DNA of 64,000 bases, taken from positions 235,720-299,719 of the forward strand of contig NZ_BMMX01000001.1 of the NCBI RefSeq assembly GCF_014646155.1, read 5' to 3'. This document shows positions 39,362-48,594 of the stretch, one piece after another. The DNA comes from Mangrovihabitans endophyticus. Lineage in GTDB: Bacteria > Actinomycetota > Actinomycetes > Mycobacteriales > Micromonosporaceae. Position numbers and translations under genes: made by a program. Below the pieces are notes generated by a model. It made no database searches. It was not told the DNA's origin and was given only the letters and a program-made list of their open reading frames with translations. Position 1 is the stretch's first letter, and every line of letters starts with the position of its first letter.

Positions 39362-39904
39362 GTGGACGTGAAGATCCGTCGTGCGCAGCCGCACGACCTC
39401 GACCGGCTGTCGGCCACGCTGGACCGTGACGACCACGCCTACTACCTCGACTGCATGGCCTACCAGGACACCGACAGCGGCGAGGTGGTGGTCGCGGTGG
39501 TCGGCGACGAGCCGGTCGGTGCGTTGTTCGCCCGATGGAGCGACGCCGACGAGCCGGAAGTGATCGAGCACCTGCCGAAGGTGCCGATGCTGTACCGGGT
39601 CGTGGTGCGCGCGGATGTGCGCGGCCGGAAGGTCGGCACGACCATGGTGCTCGCGACAATGGACCGGCTGCGGGAGCGGGGGTACGACCGGGTTGCGCTG
39701 GGCGTGGACCAGTCCAACGCCGGTGCCCGGCGGCTCTACGAGCGGCTCGGGTTCGTGGTGTCCGACGCACCGGGACTGCGCGGGCTGCGCACCGCGCTCA
39801 GGCCGCACGAGAACGGCGTGCGGACGGCGCCGTACGACATCCTCGTGGCACGCCTGGACGCCCCCTTCGTGGCGCGTCCGGATGGTCCGGGGGACGCGCC
39901 GTGA
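39362..39904 (+). CDS. GNAT-family N-acetyltransferase
   Basis: 180 residues from GTG 39362 (VDVKIRRAQPHDLDRL); a second GTG lies 6 bases later. The acetyl-CoA binding part reads VPMLYRVVVRADVRGRKVGTTMVLATM (motif A with RGRKVG) and SNAGARRLYERLGFVV (motif B). A typical single-domain GNAT fold with 20-30 extra residues at the C-terminus. The substrate (amine, peptide N-terminus or protein) is unknown. No good Shine-Dalgarno precedes the start. Its stop overlaps the next GTG by 4 bases, so it is coupled to the PPOX gene. Confidence 0.87.
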   Translation: MDVKIRRAQPHDLDRLSATLDRDDHAYYLDCMAYQDTDSGEVVVAVVGDEPVGALFARWSDADEPEVIEHLPKVPMLYRVVVRADVRGRKVGTTMVLATMDRLRERGYDRVALGVDQSNAGARRLYERLGFVVSDAPGLRGLRTALRPHENGVRTAPYDILVARLDAPFVARPDGPGDAP

Positions 39905-40290
39905 CCCCGGCGCAACGGTTCGCCACCGCGCGGGTGGCGCGGCTGGCCACCGTGCGGCAGGACGGCACGCCGCACCTGGTGCCCATCGTGTTCGCCGTGG
40001 ACGGCGACACCATCTGGAGCGCGGTCGACCACAAACCCAAACGCCACCGGCGGCTGCGCCGCCTGGACAACATCGCGCACCAGCCGCGCGTGTCGGTGCT
40101 CGCCGACCACTACGACGACGACTGGGACACGCTGTGGTGGGTGCGTGCCGACGGCGTCGCCGAGGTGCTGGACAGTGCCCCGGCGGCGGGCGCGGCGCTG
40201 GCCGCGCGGTACTCCCAGTACCGCGATCGGCCACCGGGTGGCCCGTTCCTGCGGATCTCGGTACTCAAGTGGGTGACCTGGCGCTCCTGA
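39901..40290 (+). CDS. PPOX-class F420-dependent enzyme (Rv0121 type)
   Basis: 129 residues from GTG 39901, a 4-base overlap with the GNAT gene. Split beta-barrel flavin/F420 fold: RVARLATVRQDGTPHLVPIVFAVDGDTIWSAVDHKPKR, then NIAHQPRVSVLADHYDDDWDTLWWVRADGVAEV and the C-terminal VLKWVTW. This matches the subfamily typified by Mycobacterium tuberculosis Rv0121c, which is expected to bind coenzyme F420 and reduce unknown substrates. F420 is common in Micromonosporaceae. The coupled GNAT gene suggests a shared small-molecule pathway, by inference only. Confidence 0.85.
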   Translation: MTPAQRFATARVARLATVRQDGTPHLVPIVFAVDGDTIWSAVDHKPKRHRRLRRLDNIAHQPRVSVLADHYDDDWDTLWWVRADGVAEVLDSAPAAGAALAARYSQYRDRPPGGPFLRISVLKWVTWRS

Positions 40291-40337
40291 GTACGCCGAC
40301 TCAGGAACCGGCCCCGGCCGGTGACCAGGATCGGGAC

Positions 40338-43300
40338 GTGACCTACCCATGCCCGCATTGCCGGACCGCCGCCGACCCCGGAACTGGATGTCCCGGATGT
40401 CACCGCCCGAGCGATCCGGACGCCGTCGAGGTGGTCCGCCGCGACGCGGAGATCGCCGACCTGACCGCCCGACGCGACGCGACCCACCGGGCCCTGCTCG
40501 ACCTGGACGCTCGCCTGCGGCAGGCGTGGCAGGCCCGGCACGCGGCCGCCGCCCGGGTCCGTGCGGCGATGGCGGCACAGGTCGGCACGGCGGCGCCCGG
40601 CCGGGGCGCGACGCCGGTGTCCGGTCCGCCCACGGCCGCCGCACCCCCGCGCGCCAAGGAGGCCTCCACGCGCCTGGTCCAGACCGCGTTGTTCCTGCTC
40701 GGCGGTCTGCTGCTGGCGGTCGCGGCGATCGTGTTCACGGCCGTCGCGTGGGCGCAGTTCGGGGTGGCCGGCCGGGCGGTGCTGCTCGGCGGGTGCACCG
40801 TGCTCGCCCTGGCCGCGCCGCTGCTCGCGCTGCGCCGTGACCTGCGTGCCACCGGGGAGACCTTCGCCGCGGTCGGGTTGGTGCTGGTGCTGCTGGACGG
40901 ATACGCCGCGTGGTACGTGAACCTGTTCGGCGTGGCGGGGTACACGCCGCTCGGGTATGCCGGCGCGGTGTGCGCGGTGACCGCCGCCCTGGCCGCGGGC
41001 TATGAGCATCTCACCGGTCTCGCCGGTCCCCGGTTCGTCGCGGTGCTGGCCGCGCAGCCGGTGCTCCCGTTGCTGATCGCGCCGCTGCACCCGGACGCCG
41101 CCGGATGGGCCTTCGTGTGCGCCGCGGTGGCCGGGCTGGACGTGGCCGTGAACCTCCTGCGCCCGGTTCCGTGGACGGCGATCGGTATCACGGCGTACGC
41201 GTGCGGTCTCTGCTTCATCGTGGCGTCCGGATCGAGCGCTCTGGTCTCGCTGGCCGGCGCCGCGCGGCCCGGCCGCGCGGCGGTCGGCGGGACCGCGCTG
41301 ATCGTGGCGGCCGCGGTGGTGGTGGCCGCGGCGGTGACGACCCGGTCATCGGGGGCCGTCGCGGTCGCCGCCGGCGTCCTGGTGGTCGCGGCCGGCGCCG
41401 CGGCCGGACGGGTCGCCGGGCTGCTCGGCGGCGATGTGGCAGTGGCCGCGGTGGTGCTGGCCGTGGCCGTCGCGGTGTCGCTGGTCCGGCTGCCACGGCC
41501 GGCCGCCCGCGGTGCCCGGCTCGCGGCGTTCTTGGTGCTCGCGGTGCCGGGGGTGGACGCGACGATCCGGGTGGCGGCTGCGGCGACGCGTCCGGTGGAC
41601 GCGGCGTCGGCGTTCTTCGCCACCCCGTGGGACCGGACCGTGGTGCCGTCCGGCTGGCAGTTGGTGGCGGTCACCGCGCTGCTGTCGGCCGCCGCGGGGG
41701 CGGTGCTGTGCCGGGCGGGGGTGACGCGGCCGGCCGTGCCGGCGCTGGCCGGTGCGGCGCTTGTCGCGCTGGCGACGCCGGCCGGCTGGGGTCTGCCGTG
41801 GTGGTCCGCGTGCGTGGCCGACCTGCTGGTGGTGGTTGTGGCCATGGCGGTGGCAGCGCGGTGGTCGGCGGGGTGGCCGGTGCTGGTGGCGGCGCCGATC
41901 GGGGTGCATGCCGTGCTGGCCGGGTTCGGCCGTCCGGGCACCGCCGCCGTGGTGCTCGGCACGATCGTGCTGGTCGGCGTCGGCGCGGGCATCGCGCCCG
42001 GCCACCGGTCGGTGCGCCGCGCGGCGCCCGGCGTGGGCGCCGCGCTGCTGCCGGCCGTGGCGTGGACGGGCGCGGTGGCCCTGTCGGCCGGCGGCGCAGC
42101 GCAGTCCCGGGCGGCGCTGGCCGCCGCGGCGGCGGCCACGCTGCTGGCCGGATGGGCACCGCTGGCACGGCGGATGCCGGGCGTGCCGGTGGGCGCGCTG
42201 GTCGGCCTGACCACGGCGCCGTTATGGGCGGCGCCCGCCGGTGACGCACCGGCGGTCTACGGCGCGCTGGCACTGGTCGCCGCCGCGGTGCACGCACGGC
42301 GGCGGGTTGCGGGGCCGGCCGCGCCGCTGCCGGCGCTGGCCGTGGTGGTCGGCGTCGCGGGCAGCGTGGCGGCGCTGGCGGTGCGGCCCGACTCGGTGGC
42401 GCCGGTGTCCGACGTGGTGTCCGTGGCGCTGGCCGGGCTCGCGGCCGGGACCATCGGGGGCGTGCGGCGCGGCGCCCGGCGGGCGGGGTGGGCGGCGGCG
42501 CCGGTGCTGGCGTTCGTGCCGCCGCTCATCGTTGCCGCGGCCGGGGCGGGCTGGCCGTTCGTGCCGGCGGTGTCGCTGGCCGTGGGCCTGGGTGGGTTGC
42601 TGGTCATCGGGTTGCGAAGGGACGGTACCGACGGACTCGGGGCCGCCGGTGCCGTGCTCTTCCTCGCCGGATTGCTGCCCGCCTTCCAGGCACGGTGGTC
42701 GGCGCTGATCGCCCTCGGCGCGGTGATGGCGGCGGGCGCCGTGGTGGCGACGGCCGGCCGGGACCGCGCGCGGTTCGCGGGGTGGGTGGTGGTCGCCGTC
42801 GCCGCGCCCGCCGCGGCGTTCGCGGCCGTGCCCGGCCCGGCCGCGGCGTTCGCGGTGCTCGGCGCGGCGGCAGCGGTGCTGGCGCTGGGTGCCGGGCTGG
42901 CGCTGGGTGCCGGGCTGGCGCTGGGCACCGGGCGGGCTCTCACGAGGGGACCGTCCGCCGGTGGGCGGGCGGCGACCGCCGGGCGGGCGGTGCAGGCCGT
43001 CGCGCACGTCGCGGCCGGGGTGGCGCTGCTGCTGGCCGCCGGGACGACGGCGCGGGCGGCGGCGGTGCTCGCGTTGTGGGGCCTGGCGCTGGGGCTGCGG
43101 GCGCTGGTGCCGGGGCGGCGCCGGTGGCACGCCGTCGCCGCCGCCCTCGCGGAGCTTGCCGGATGGTGGCTGTTGCTGGTCACCGTGCGCGTGGCGGTGC
43201 TGGAGGCGTATACCGTTCCGGCCGCCGGGGTGGTGCTGCTTGCCGGGGCGCTGGCTTTGCGCGCCCGGCACGCGCCGTCGAGCTGGGTGACGCTGGGCCC

Positions 43301-43622
43301 GGCGCTCGCCGCCGCCTTCCTGCCGTCACTGGCCTCGGTGCTGGTGGCGCCGGACCAGCCGGCGCGTCGGCTGGCGCTCGGCGCGGCGGCGGTCGCGGTG
43401 GTGATCGCCGGGGCGTGGGCGCGCCGGCAGGCGCCGGTGGTGGTCGGCGGCGTGGTGACGGCCGTGGTGGCGCTGCACGAGCTGGCCCGCGTGTGGGATC
43501 TGGTGCCGCGGTGGATTCCGCTGGGTTCGGCCGGCCTGCTGCTGGTGGGTCTGGCCATGACACTGGAACGGCGGCGTCGCGACCTGGCCCGGTTCCGCGC
43601 CGCGCTGGGCCGGATGTCCTGA
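40338..43622 (+). CDS. Large SCO7613-like polytopic membrane protein
   Basis: 1094 residues from GTG 40338. The first 30 residues form a zinc ribbon (YPCPHCRTAADPGTGCPGCHRP), then a short coiled-coil (VVRRDAEIADLTARRDATHRALLDLDARL) and a Pro/Ala linker. The remaining ~970 residues are an almost unbroken series of Ala/Val/Leu/Gly helices, on the order of thirty membrane spans. This is the SCO7613 C-terminal domain family, which is restricted to actinobacteria and has no known function. Extremely GC-biased coding gives long open frames on the other strand. It ends 16 bases before a convergent small gene. Confidence 0.82.
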   Translation: MTYPCPHCRTAADPGTGCPGCHRPSDPDAVEVVRRDAEIADLTARRDATHRALLDLDARLRQAWQARHAAAARVRAAMAAQVGTAAPGRGATPVSGPPTAAAPPRAKEASTRLVQTALFLLGGLLLAVAAIVFTAVAWAQFGVAGRAVLLGGCTVLALAAPLLALRRDLRATGETFAAVGLVLVLLDGYAAWYVNLFGVAGYTPLGYAGAVCAVTAALAAGYEHLTGLAGPRFVAVLAAQPVLPLLIAPLHPDAAGWAFVCAAVAGLDVAVNLLRPVPWTAIGITAYACGLCFIVASGSSALVSLAGAARPGRAAVGGTALIVAAAVVVAAAVTTRSSGAVAVAAGVLVVAAGAAAGRVAGLLGGDVAVAAVVLAVAVAVSLVRLPRPAARGARLAAFLVLAVPGVDATIRVAAAATRPVDAASAFFATPWDRTVVPSGWQLVAVTALLSAAAGAVLCRAGVTRPAVPALAGAALVALATPAGWGLPWWSACVADLLVVVVAMAVAARWSAGWPVLVAAPIGVHAVLAGFGRPGTAAVVLGTIVLVGVGAGIAPGHRSVRRAAPGVGAALLPAVAWTGAVALSAGGAAQSRAALAAAAAATLLAGWAPLARRMPGVPVGALVGLTTAPLWAAPAGDAPAVYGALALVAAAVHARRRVAGPAAPLPALAVVVGVAGSVAALAVRPDSVAPVSDVVSVALAGLAAGTIGGVRRGARRAGWAAAPVLAFVPPLIVAAAGAGWPFVPAVSLAVGLGGLLVIGLRRDGTDGLGAAGAVLFLAGLLPAFQARWSALIALGAVMAAGAVVATAGRDRARFAGWVVVAVAAPAAAFAAVPGPAAAFAVLGAAAAVLALGAGLALGAGLALGTGRALTRGPSAGGRAATAGRAVQAVAHVAAGVALLLAAGTTARAAAVLALWGLALGLRALVPGRRRWHAVAAALAELAGWWLLLVTVRVAVLEAYTVPAAGVVLLAGALALRARHAPSSWVTLGPALAAAFLPSLASVLVAPDQPARRLALGAAAVAVVIAGAWARRQAPVVVGGVVTAVVALHELARVWDLVPRWIPLGSAGLLLVGLAMTLERRRRDLARFRAALGRMS

Positions 43623-43638
43623 CGTCCCCGGTGGACCG

Positions 43639-43908
43639 TCAGCCCGCCACGATGGACCGGGCCACCTGGGTCAGTTCGGCGTGATCCGGGTGGAAGCCGT
43701 CCGCGATGTCCGGGTGCAGGCCGGCCTTGGTCTCCTCGAACAGCCATGCCGTCACCTCGGGCAGGCTCTGTCCGGTGTAGGCGTGCCGGACCCGCTCGGT
43801 GGCCGCCTGCAGGGCGGAGGTGAGCTGTTCCTCCAGCGGGACCCGCAGCTTCTCCTCGATCGGGTTCAGCGACTGCGGATCAAGCGTGACCTGGGGTTCG
43901 CCCGTCAT
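43639..43908 (-). CDS. Small hypothetical protein, 89 residues
   Basis: The ATG start at 43908 has GGAG 7 bases upstream on the minus strand; an in-frame start at 43992 would add a Pro/Arg-rich stretch of no merit. The product is acidic and helical: LNPIEEKLRVPLEEQLTSALQAATERV, then LPEVTAWLFEETKAGLHPDIADGFHPDHAELTQVARSIV. No signal peptide, membrane span or known motif. Cytoplasmic and probably small-complex forming. Family not recognised. It is divergent from the lpqY operon. Confidence 0.65.
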   Translation of the reverse strand: MTGEPQVTLDPQSLNPIEEKLRVPLEEQLTSALQAATERVRHAYTGQSLPEVTAWLFEETKAGLHPDIADGFHPDHAELTQVARSIVAG

Positions 43909-44195
43909 GGTGCGCTCCGGCCTCGAGTGTGGGACATCGGCGGCGCCGTGGTACCCCGGACGCGGGTGGGACAAACCGGTGCGGCCGGACATTCACCCCC
44001 GCCTCACGCGGCGACCATCGCCAGGTTAAGTAGTCGTTTCGCGTTTGTGTCCGACCCGCTCAGGGCAGGGAAAACCGCACAGGCCGGTCGTGACGGAGAT
44101 CACCTTCCGCCCCGGCCGGCGGGGGAACAGACGCGTCCGCCGACCCTCGGGTGGCATCCCACTCGTCCGTGCGGCGGGTGCCGGATGGAGGGTCG
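43909..44195. other. Divergent intergenic region upstream of lpqY
   Basis: 287 bases that must hold promoters for the small minus-strand gene and for the lpqY operon. An AT-richer patch (aggttaagtagtcgtttcgc, 44021-44040) is the best place for a core promoter. No clear palindrome, riboswitch or small gene was found. Confidence 0.4.
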
Positions 44196-45485
44196 ATGGC
44201 AAGAGATGACCGACATCCGCGACGGCGCACGATGCGCGCCCGGGTCGCCGCGGCGGGAGCCGCGCTGGCTCTGACGGCGCCGATGGCGGCGTGCGGATCC
44301 GATGGCGAGGGCGGCGTGCCGACCCTCAACCTCTACCAGTTCCCGGTGGAGAGCTTCCAGCACGTGATCGACACCTGCAATCAACAGGCGAACGGCCGCT
44401 ACCGGGTGGTCTATCAGGTGCTTCCCCGTACGGCGGACGACCAGCGGGTGCAGATGGTGCGCCGGCTCGCGGCCGAGGACGACAGCATGGACATCCTCGG
44501 CCTGGACGTGACGTGGACCCAGGAGTTCGCCAGCGCCGACTGGATTCTGGAGTGGACCGGCGCGGACAAGGCGGCGATCGAGGACGGCACGCTCCCCGGC
44601 CCGCTGGCGTCGGCGGAGTACAAGAACCGGCTCTACGCGGCGCCGAACAACACCAACGTGCAACTGCTGTGGTATCGCAAGGACCTGGTGTCCTCGCCGC
44701 CGAAGACCTGGGACGAGATGATCAGCCAGGCCCAGCGGCTCAAGTCCGCGGGCAAGAAGCCCTTCCAGATCCTCACCATGGGCGCCCAGTACGAGGGGCT
44801 GGTGGTGCTGTTCAACAGCCTGGTCGCCAGCGCCGGCGGGCACGTGGTCGACGACAGCGGCGACAAGGCGGTGATGGACGCCGGCACGGTCAAGGCGCTG
44901 CGCGTCATGAAGAAGCTGGCCACCTCCGGCGTGGTGAGCCCGTCGTTCAGCAATTCCATCGAGGACGACGTGCGGCTGGCCTACCAGTCCGGGGCCGGCG
45001 CTTTCGAGGTGAACTGGCCGTACGTGTACGCCTCGATGCAGGGCGACGCGCCGCAGATCCTGGCCAAGACCGGCTGGGCGCGGTATCCCGCCATCGACGC
45101 GAACACCCCGAGCGTCACCACGATCGGCGGCTCCAACATGGCGGTGAGCGCGTACAGCAAGCATCCCGGCCTCGCCTTCGAGGCGATCAAGTGCCTGCGG
45201 AACGCGGAGAACCAGGAGTACCTGGCGATCAACGCGGGGCAGGCGCCCAGCATCGAGGCGGTCTACGACCGGCCGGACATGGCCAAGGCCTATCCGATGC
45301 GGGAGACGCTGCTGGAGGAGCTGAAGGACGCCGCGCCACGGCCGCGGACTCCGGCGTACCAGAACCTGTCCACCGTGGTGGCCGCGGAGCTGTCGCCGCC
45401 TTCGGCGATCGACCCGCAGCGGACCGCGGATTCGCTGCGCACATCGATTCAGAAGGCCATCGATTCCCAGGGGGTCCTGCCGTGA
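44196..45485 (+). CDS. lpqY: Trehalose-type ABC transporter, binding lipoprotein
   Basis: 429 residues. ATG 44196 has GGAGGG four bases upstream; ATG 44232 is an alternative that starts at the signal peptide itself. Signal peptide RARVAAAGAALALTAPMAAC with lipobox Cys33. The body follows Mycobacterium tuberculosis LpqY closely: CNQQANGRY, LPRTADDQRVQMVRRLAAEDDS, ILGLDVTWTQEFA, LYAAPNNTNVQLLWYRKDLV, FEVNWPYVYASM, TIGGSNMAVSAYSKHPGLAFEAIKCLRN and the C-terminal [20 protein letters not shown]. The expected ligand is trehalose or a related alpha-glucoside. It overlaps sugA by 4 bases. Confidence 0.85.
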   Translation: MARDDRHPRRRTMRARVAAAGAALALTAPMAACGSDGEGGVPTLNLYQFPVESFQHVIDTCNQQANGRYRVVYQVLPRTADDQRVQMVRRLAAEDDSMDILGLDVTWTQEFASADWILEWTGADKAAIEDGTLPGPLASAEYKNRLYAAPNNTNVQLLWYRKDLVSSPPKTWDEMISQAQRLKSAGKKPFQILTMGAQYEGLVVLFNSLVASAGGHVVDDSGDKAVMDAGTVKALRVMKKLATSGVVSPSFSNSIEDDVRLAYQSGAGAFEVNWPYVYASMQGDAPQILAKTGWARYPAIDANTPSVTTIGGSNMAVSAYSKHPGLAFEAIKCLRNAENQEYLAINAGQAPSIEAVYDRPDMAKAYPMRETLLEELKDAAPRPRTPAYQNLSTVVAAELSPPSAIDPQRTADSLRTSIQKAIDSQGVLP

Positions 45486-46456
45486 GCGTCTCGTCGACCA
45501 CCCCCGCGACCACCGCCGAGGAGCTCTCCGAGGGTGGCCGCCGCGAGCTGCCGCAGAAGCGAGCGAAGGCGGCGCTCAGCGAGGGCAAGCGCCAGGAGCG
45601 GCGGCTGGGATGGCTGCTCTGCGCGCCGGCCGCGCTCGTCATGGTGGCCGTGACCGCGTACCCGATCCTGTACAGCTTCTGGCTCTCGCTGCAGCGCTAC
45701 GACCTGAAGTTCCCCTCCGAGCGGGAGTTCGTCTGGTTCGCCAACTACGCCACCGTGCTGAGCAACGGCTACTGGTGGACCGCTTTCGGGGTGACCCTGC
45801 TGATCACCGTGGTCTCGGTGGCGGTGGAACTGGTGCTGGGCATGGCGCTCGCGCTGGTCATGCACCGCACCCTGATCGGCCGGGGACTGGTGCGCACGTC
45901 GGCGCTGATCCCCTACGGCATCGTCACCGTGGTCGCCGCGTTTAGCTGGCGGTACGCGTGGACGCCGAGCACCGGCTACCTGGCGAACCTGCTCTCCGAC
46001 GGGGCACCGCTGACCGAGCGGGCCAGTGCGCTGTCCATCATCATCCTGGCGGAGATCTGGAAGACCACGCCGTTCATGGCCCTGCTGCTGATGGCCGGTC
46101 TGGCGCTGGTGCCCGAGGATCTGCTGAAGGCAGCCTCGATGGACGGCGCCTCGGCCTGGCAGCGGTTCACCCGGGTGATGCTGCCGGTGATGAAACCCGC
46201 GATCCTGGTGGCGCTGCTGTTCCGCACGCTTGACGCGTTCCGCGTGTTCGACAACATCTACGTGCTGACCAACGGCGCGAACGAGACCTCCTCGGTGTCG
46301 ATGATCGCCTACAACAACCTGATGAAGGGCCTGAACCTGGGCATCGGCTCCACCATGTCGGTGCTCATCTTCCTCGCCGTGGCGATCATCGCGTTCGTGT
46401 TCGTGAAGCTGTTCGGCACCGCCGCACCCGGCAGCAGCGACGAGGGGAGGCGCTGA
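45482..46456 (+). CDS. sugA: Trehalose-type ABC transporter permease
   Basis: 324 residues from GTG 45482. A charged cytoplasmic N-terminus of about 40 residues ([21 protein letters not shown]) leads to six spans starting [22 protein letters not shown]. The EAA loop, [25 protein letters not shown], contacts the ATPase. It is the MalF-type half of the pore and is coupled to lpqY (GTGA) and sugB (TGATG). Confidence 0.88.
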   Translation: MSVSSTTPATTAEELSEGGRRELPQKRAKAALSEGKRQERRLGWLLCAPAALVMVAVTAYPILYSFWLSLQRYDLKFPSEREFVWFANYATVLSNGYWWTAFGVTLLITVVSVAVELVLGMALALVMHRTLIGRGLVRTSALIPYGIVTVVAAFSWRYAWTPSTGYLANLLSDGAPLTERASALSIIILAEIWKTTPFMALLLMAGLALVPEDLLKAASMDGASAWQRFTRVMLPVMKPAILVALLFRTLDAFRVFDNIYVLTNGANETSSVSMIAYNNLMKGLNLGIGSTMSVLIFLAVAIIAFVFVKLFGTAAPGSSDEGRR

Positions 46457-47295
46457 TGGCCACGCTGGACACCGGGCCCCGTGCCAAGCTCAAGTGGGGT
46501 CTGCTGGACGCCGTCGTGGTGGTGTTCGCCCTGATCCCGGTGTTGTGGGTGGTGTCGCTGTCGCTGAAGACGACGGCGACGCTGACCGACGGCAACTTCA
46601 TCCCTCGCGAGTGGACACTGGACAACTATCGGCTGATCTTCCAGACCGACCAGTTCGTCCGCGCCCTGATCAACTCGATCGGCATCGCGCTGATCTCCAC
46701 GCTGATCGCGGTGGTGCTGGGCACCATGGCGGCGTACGCGATCAGCCGGCTGGATTTCCCCGGCAAGGCGCTGCTGGTCGGGGTGTCCCTGCTGATCGCC
46801 ATGTTCCCGCAGGTCTCGCTGGTGTCGCCGCTGTTCAACATCGAGCGGCAGACCGGGCTGTTCGACACCTGGCCGGGGCTGATCCTGCCGTACATCACGT
46901 TCGCGCTGCCGCTGGCCATCTACACGCTGTCGGCGTTCTTCAAGCAGATCCCGTGGGACCTGGAGAAGGCGGCGAAGATGGACGGGGCGACGCAGGCCGA
47001 GGCGTTCCGCAAGGTGATCGCGCCGCTGGCGGCGCCCGGCGTGTTCACCACGGCGATCCTGGTGTTCATCTTCTGCTGGAACGACTTCCTGTTCGCCATC
47101 TCGCTGACGTCGACCGAGCAGTCGCGCACCGTGCCGGTGGCGTTGTCGTTCTTCACCGGCGCGTCGCAGTTCGAGGATCCGACCGGGGCGATCTCCGCGG
47201 CCGCGGTGGTCATCACCATCCCGATCATCCTGTTCGTGTTGTTCTTCCAGAAGCGCATCGTCGCGGGCCTCACCTCCGGCGCGGTCAAGGGATAG
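46456..47295 (+). CDS. sugB: Trehalose-type ABC transporter permease
   Basis: 279 residues, with its ATG sharing one base with the sugA stop. Six membrane spans start at [22 protein letters not shown]; the EAA loop is [25 protein letters not shown]. It is the MalG-type half of the pore, with the C-terminus [17 protein letters not shown] typical of the group. sugC follows after 10 bases. Confidence 0.88.
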   Translation: MATLDTGPRAKLKWGLLDAVVVVFALIPVLWVVSLSLKTTATLTDGNFIPREWTLDNYRLIFQTDQFVRALINSIGIALISTLIAVVLGTMAAYAISRLDFPGKALLVGVSLLIAMFPQVSLVSPLFNIERQTGLFDTWPGLILPYITFALPLAIYTLSAFFKQIPWDLEKAAKMDGATQAEAFRKVIAPLAAPGVFTTAILVFIFCWNDFLFAISLTSTEQSRTVPVALSFFTGASQFEDPTGAISAAAVVITIPIILFVLFFQKRIVAGLTSGAVKG

Positions 47296-47305
47296 GTGAC
47301 TTGAG

Positions 47306-48508
47306 ATGGCTGACATCGTTCTCGACAAGGTGACCAAGAGCTTCCCGGACGGCACCACCGCCGTGCACGGCATCGACCTGGAGATCGCGGACGGCGAGTT
47401 CGTCATCCTGGTCGGGCCGTCCGGCTGCGGGAAGTCGACCACCCTGAACATGATCGCCGGGCTGGAGGACATCACCTCCGGCGAGCTGCGCATCGGTGGC
47501 CAGCGGGTGAACGACCGGGCGCCCAAGGACCGGGACATCGCGATGGTGTTCCAGTCCTACGCGCTCTACCCGAACATGACCGTGCGGGAGAACATGGCCT
47601 TCCCGCTGAAGCTCGCCAAGATGGCCAAGGAGGAGATCGACCGCAAGGTCGGCGAGGCGGCGAAGGTTCTGGAGCTGACCGAGCATCTGGACCGTAAGCC
47701 GGCGAACCTGTCCGGTGGGCAGCGTCAGCGGGTGGCCATGGGACGCGCCATCGTGCGCAGCCCCAAGGCGTTCCTGATGGACGAGCCGTTGTCCAATTTG
47801 GATGCCAAGCTGCGGGTGCAGATGCGCACTCAGGTGTCGCGCCTGCAGAAGCAGCTCGGCACCACCACGGTCTATGTGACGCACGACCAGACCGAGGCGA
47901 TGACCCTGGGCGACCGGGTGGTGGTCATGCGCGGCGGTCACCTGCAACAGGTCGGTGATCCGCAGACGCTCTACGACCGCCCGGTGAACCTTTTCGTGGC
48001 CGGTTTCATCGGCTCGCCGTCGATGAATTTCCTGCCCGCCACGGTGGAGGAGAACGCGTTGCGCTGCCCGATGGGTGAGCTGGCGCTGGACGACCGGCTG
48101 CGGCGGCTGCTCACCGCGGCCGACGCCCCGCGGCAACTGGTGCTCGGCATCCGGCCGGAGCACTTCGAGGACGCCGCTCTGGTCGATCAGGCTGGCAAGG
48201 GCTTCACCTTCACCGCGCCGGTCGATCTGGTCGAGTCGATGGGCTCGGACAAGTACGTCTACTTCTCCGTGGAGGGTGGCCCGGCGGTCGCCGCCGACCT
48301 GGAGGATCTGGCCGCCGATGCCGGCGGTGCGGACGTGCCGCACGACCGGGCCAACCTGGTGACCCGGTTGTCGGCCGAGTCGCGGGTCCGGGGCGGCCAG
48401 GAGGCCCGGATCTGGATGAACGTCGACAAGATCCACCTCTTCGACCCGTCGAGTGGACGCAACATCACCCTGCAGGAGGAGGAGCCGGCCGGCGTGGCCG
48501 CCTCCTGA
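47306..48508 (+). CDS. sugC: Sugar ABC transporter ATP-binding protein (UgpC/MsmK type)
   Basis: 400 residues. Walker A GPSGCGKST (37-45), Q-loop FQSYALYPNMTV, signature LSGGQRQRVAMGRA, Walker B FLMDEPLSNLDAKLR and switch His in VTHDQTEAMTLGDR. The C-terminal third is the TOBE/OB regulatory domain (LGIRPEHFEDAALV). It energises SugAB. Proteins of this group are promiscuous (MsiK in Streptomyces serves several importers), so it could also drive the ATPase-less NgcFG; that is inference. A strong terminator follows. Confidence 0.92.
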   Translation: MADIVLDKVTKSFPDGTTAVHGIDLEIADGEFVILVGPSGCGKSTTLNMIAGLEDITSGELRIGGQRVNDRAPKDRDIAMVFQSYALYPNMTVRENMAFPLKLAKMAKEEIDRKVGEAAKVLELTEHLDRKPANLSGGQRQRVAMGRAIVRSPKAFLMDEPLSNLDAKLRVQMRTQVSRLQKQLGTTTVYVTHDQTEAMTLGDRVVVMRGGHLQQVGDPQTLYDRPVNLFVAGFIGSPSMNFLPATVEENALRCPMGELALDDRLRRLLTAADAPRQLVLGIRPEHFEDAALVDQAGKGFTFTAPVDLVESMGSDKYVYFSVEGGPAVAADLEDLAADAGGADVPHDRANLVTRLSAESRVRGGQEARIWMNVDKIHLFDPSSGRNITLQEEEPAGVAAS

Positions 48509-48519
48509 GCGCGCGTCAC

Positions 48520-48551
48520 CCGTCGCCGCGGTGGCCCCGCCGCGGCGACGG
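48520..48551 (+). terminator. Terminator after the lpqY-sugABC operon
   Basis: Perfect 12-bp stem CCGTCGCCGCGG / CCGCGGCGACGG with an 8-base loop, 12 bases after the sugC stop. Confidence 0.85.
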
Positions 48552-48594
48552 ATCGACCTCCCCATGAGTAGTGGCCCGATGACACAATGTATTC

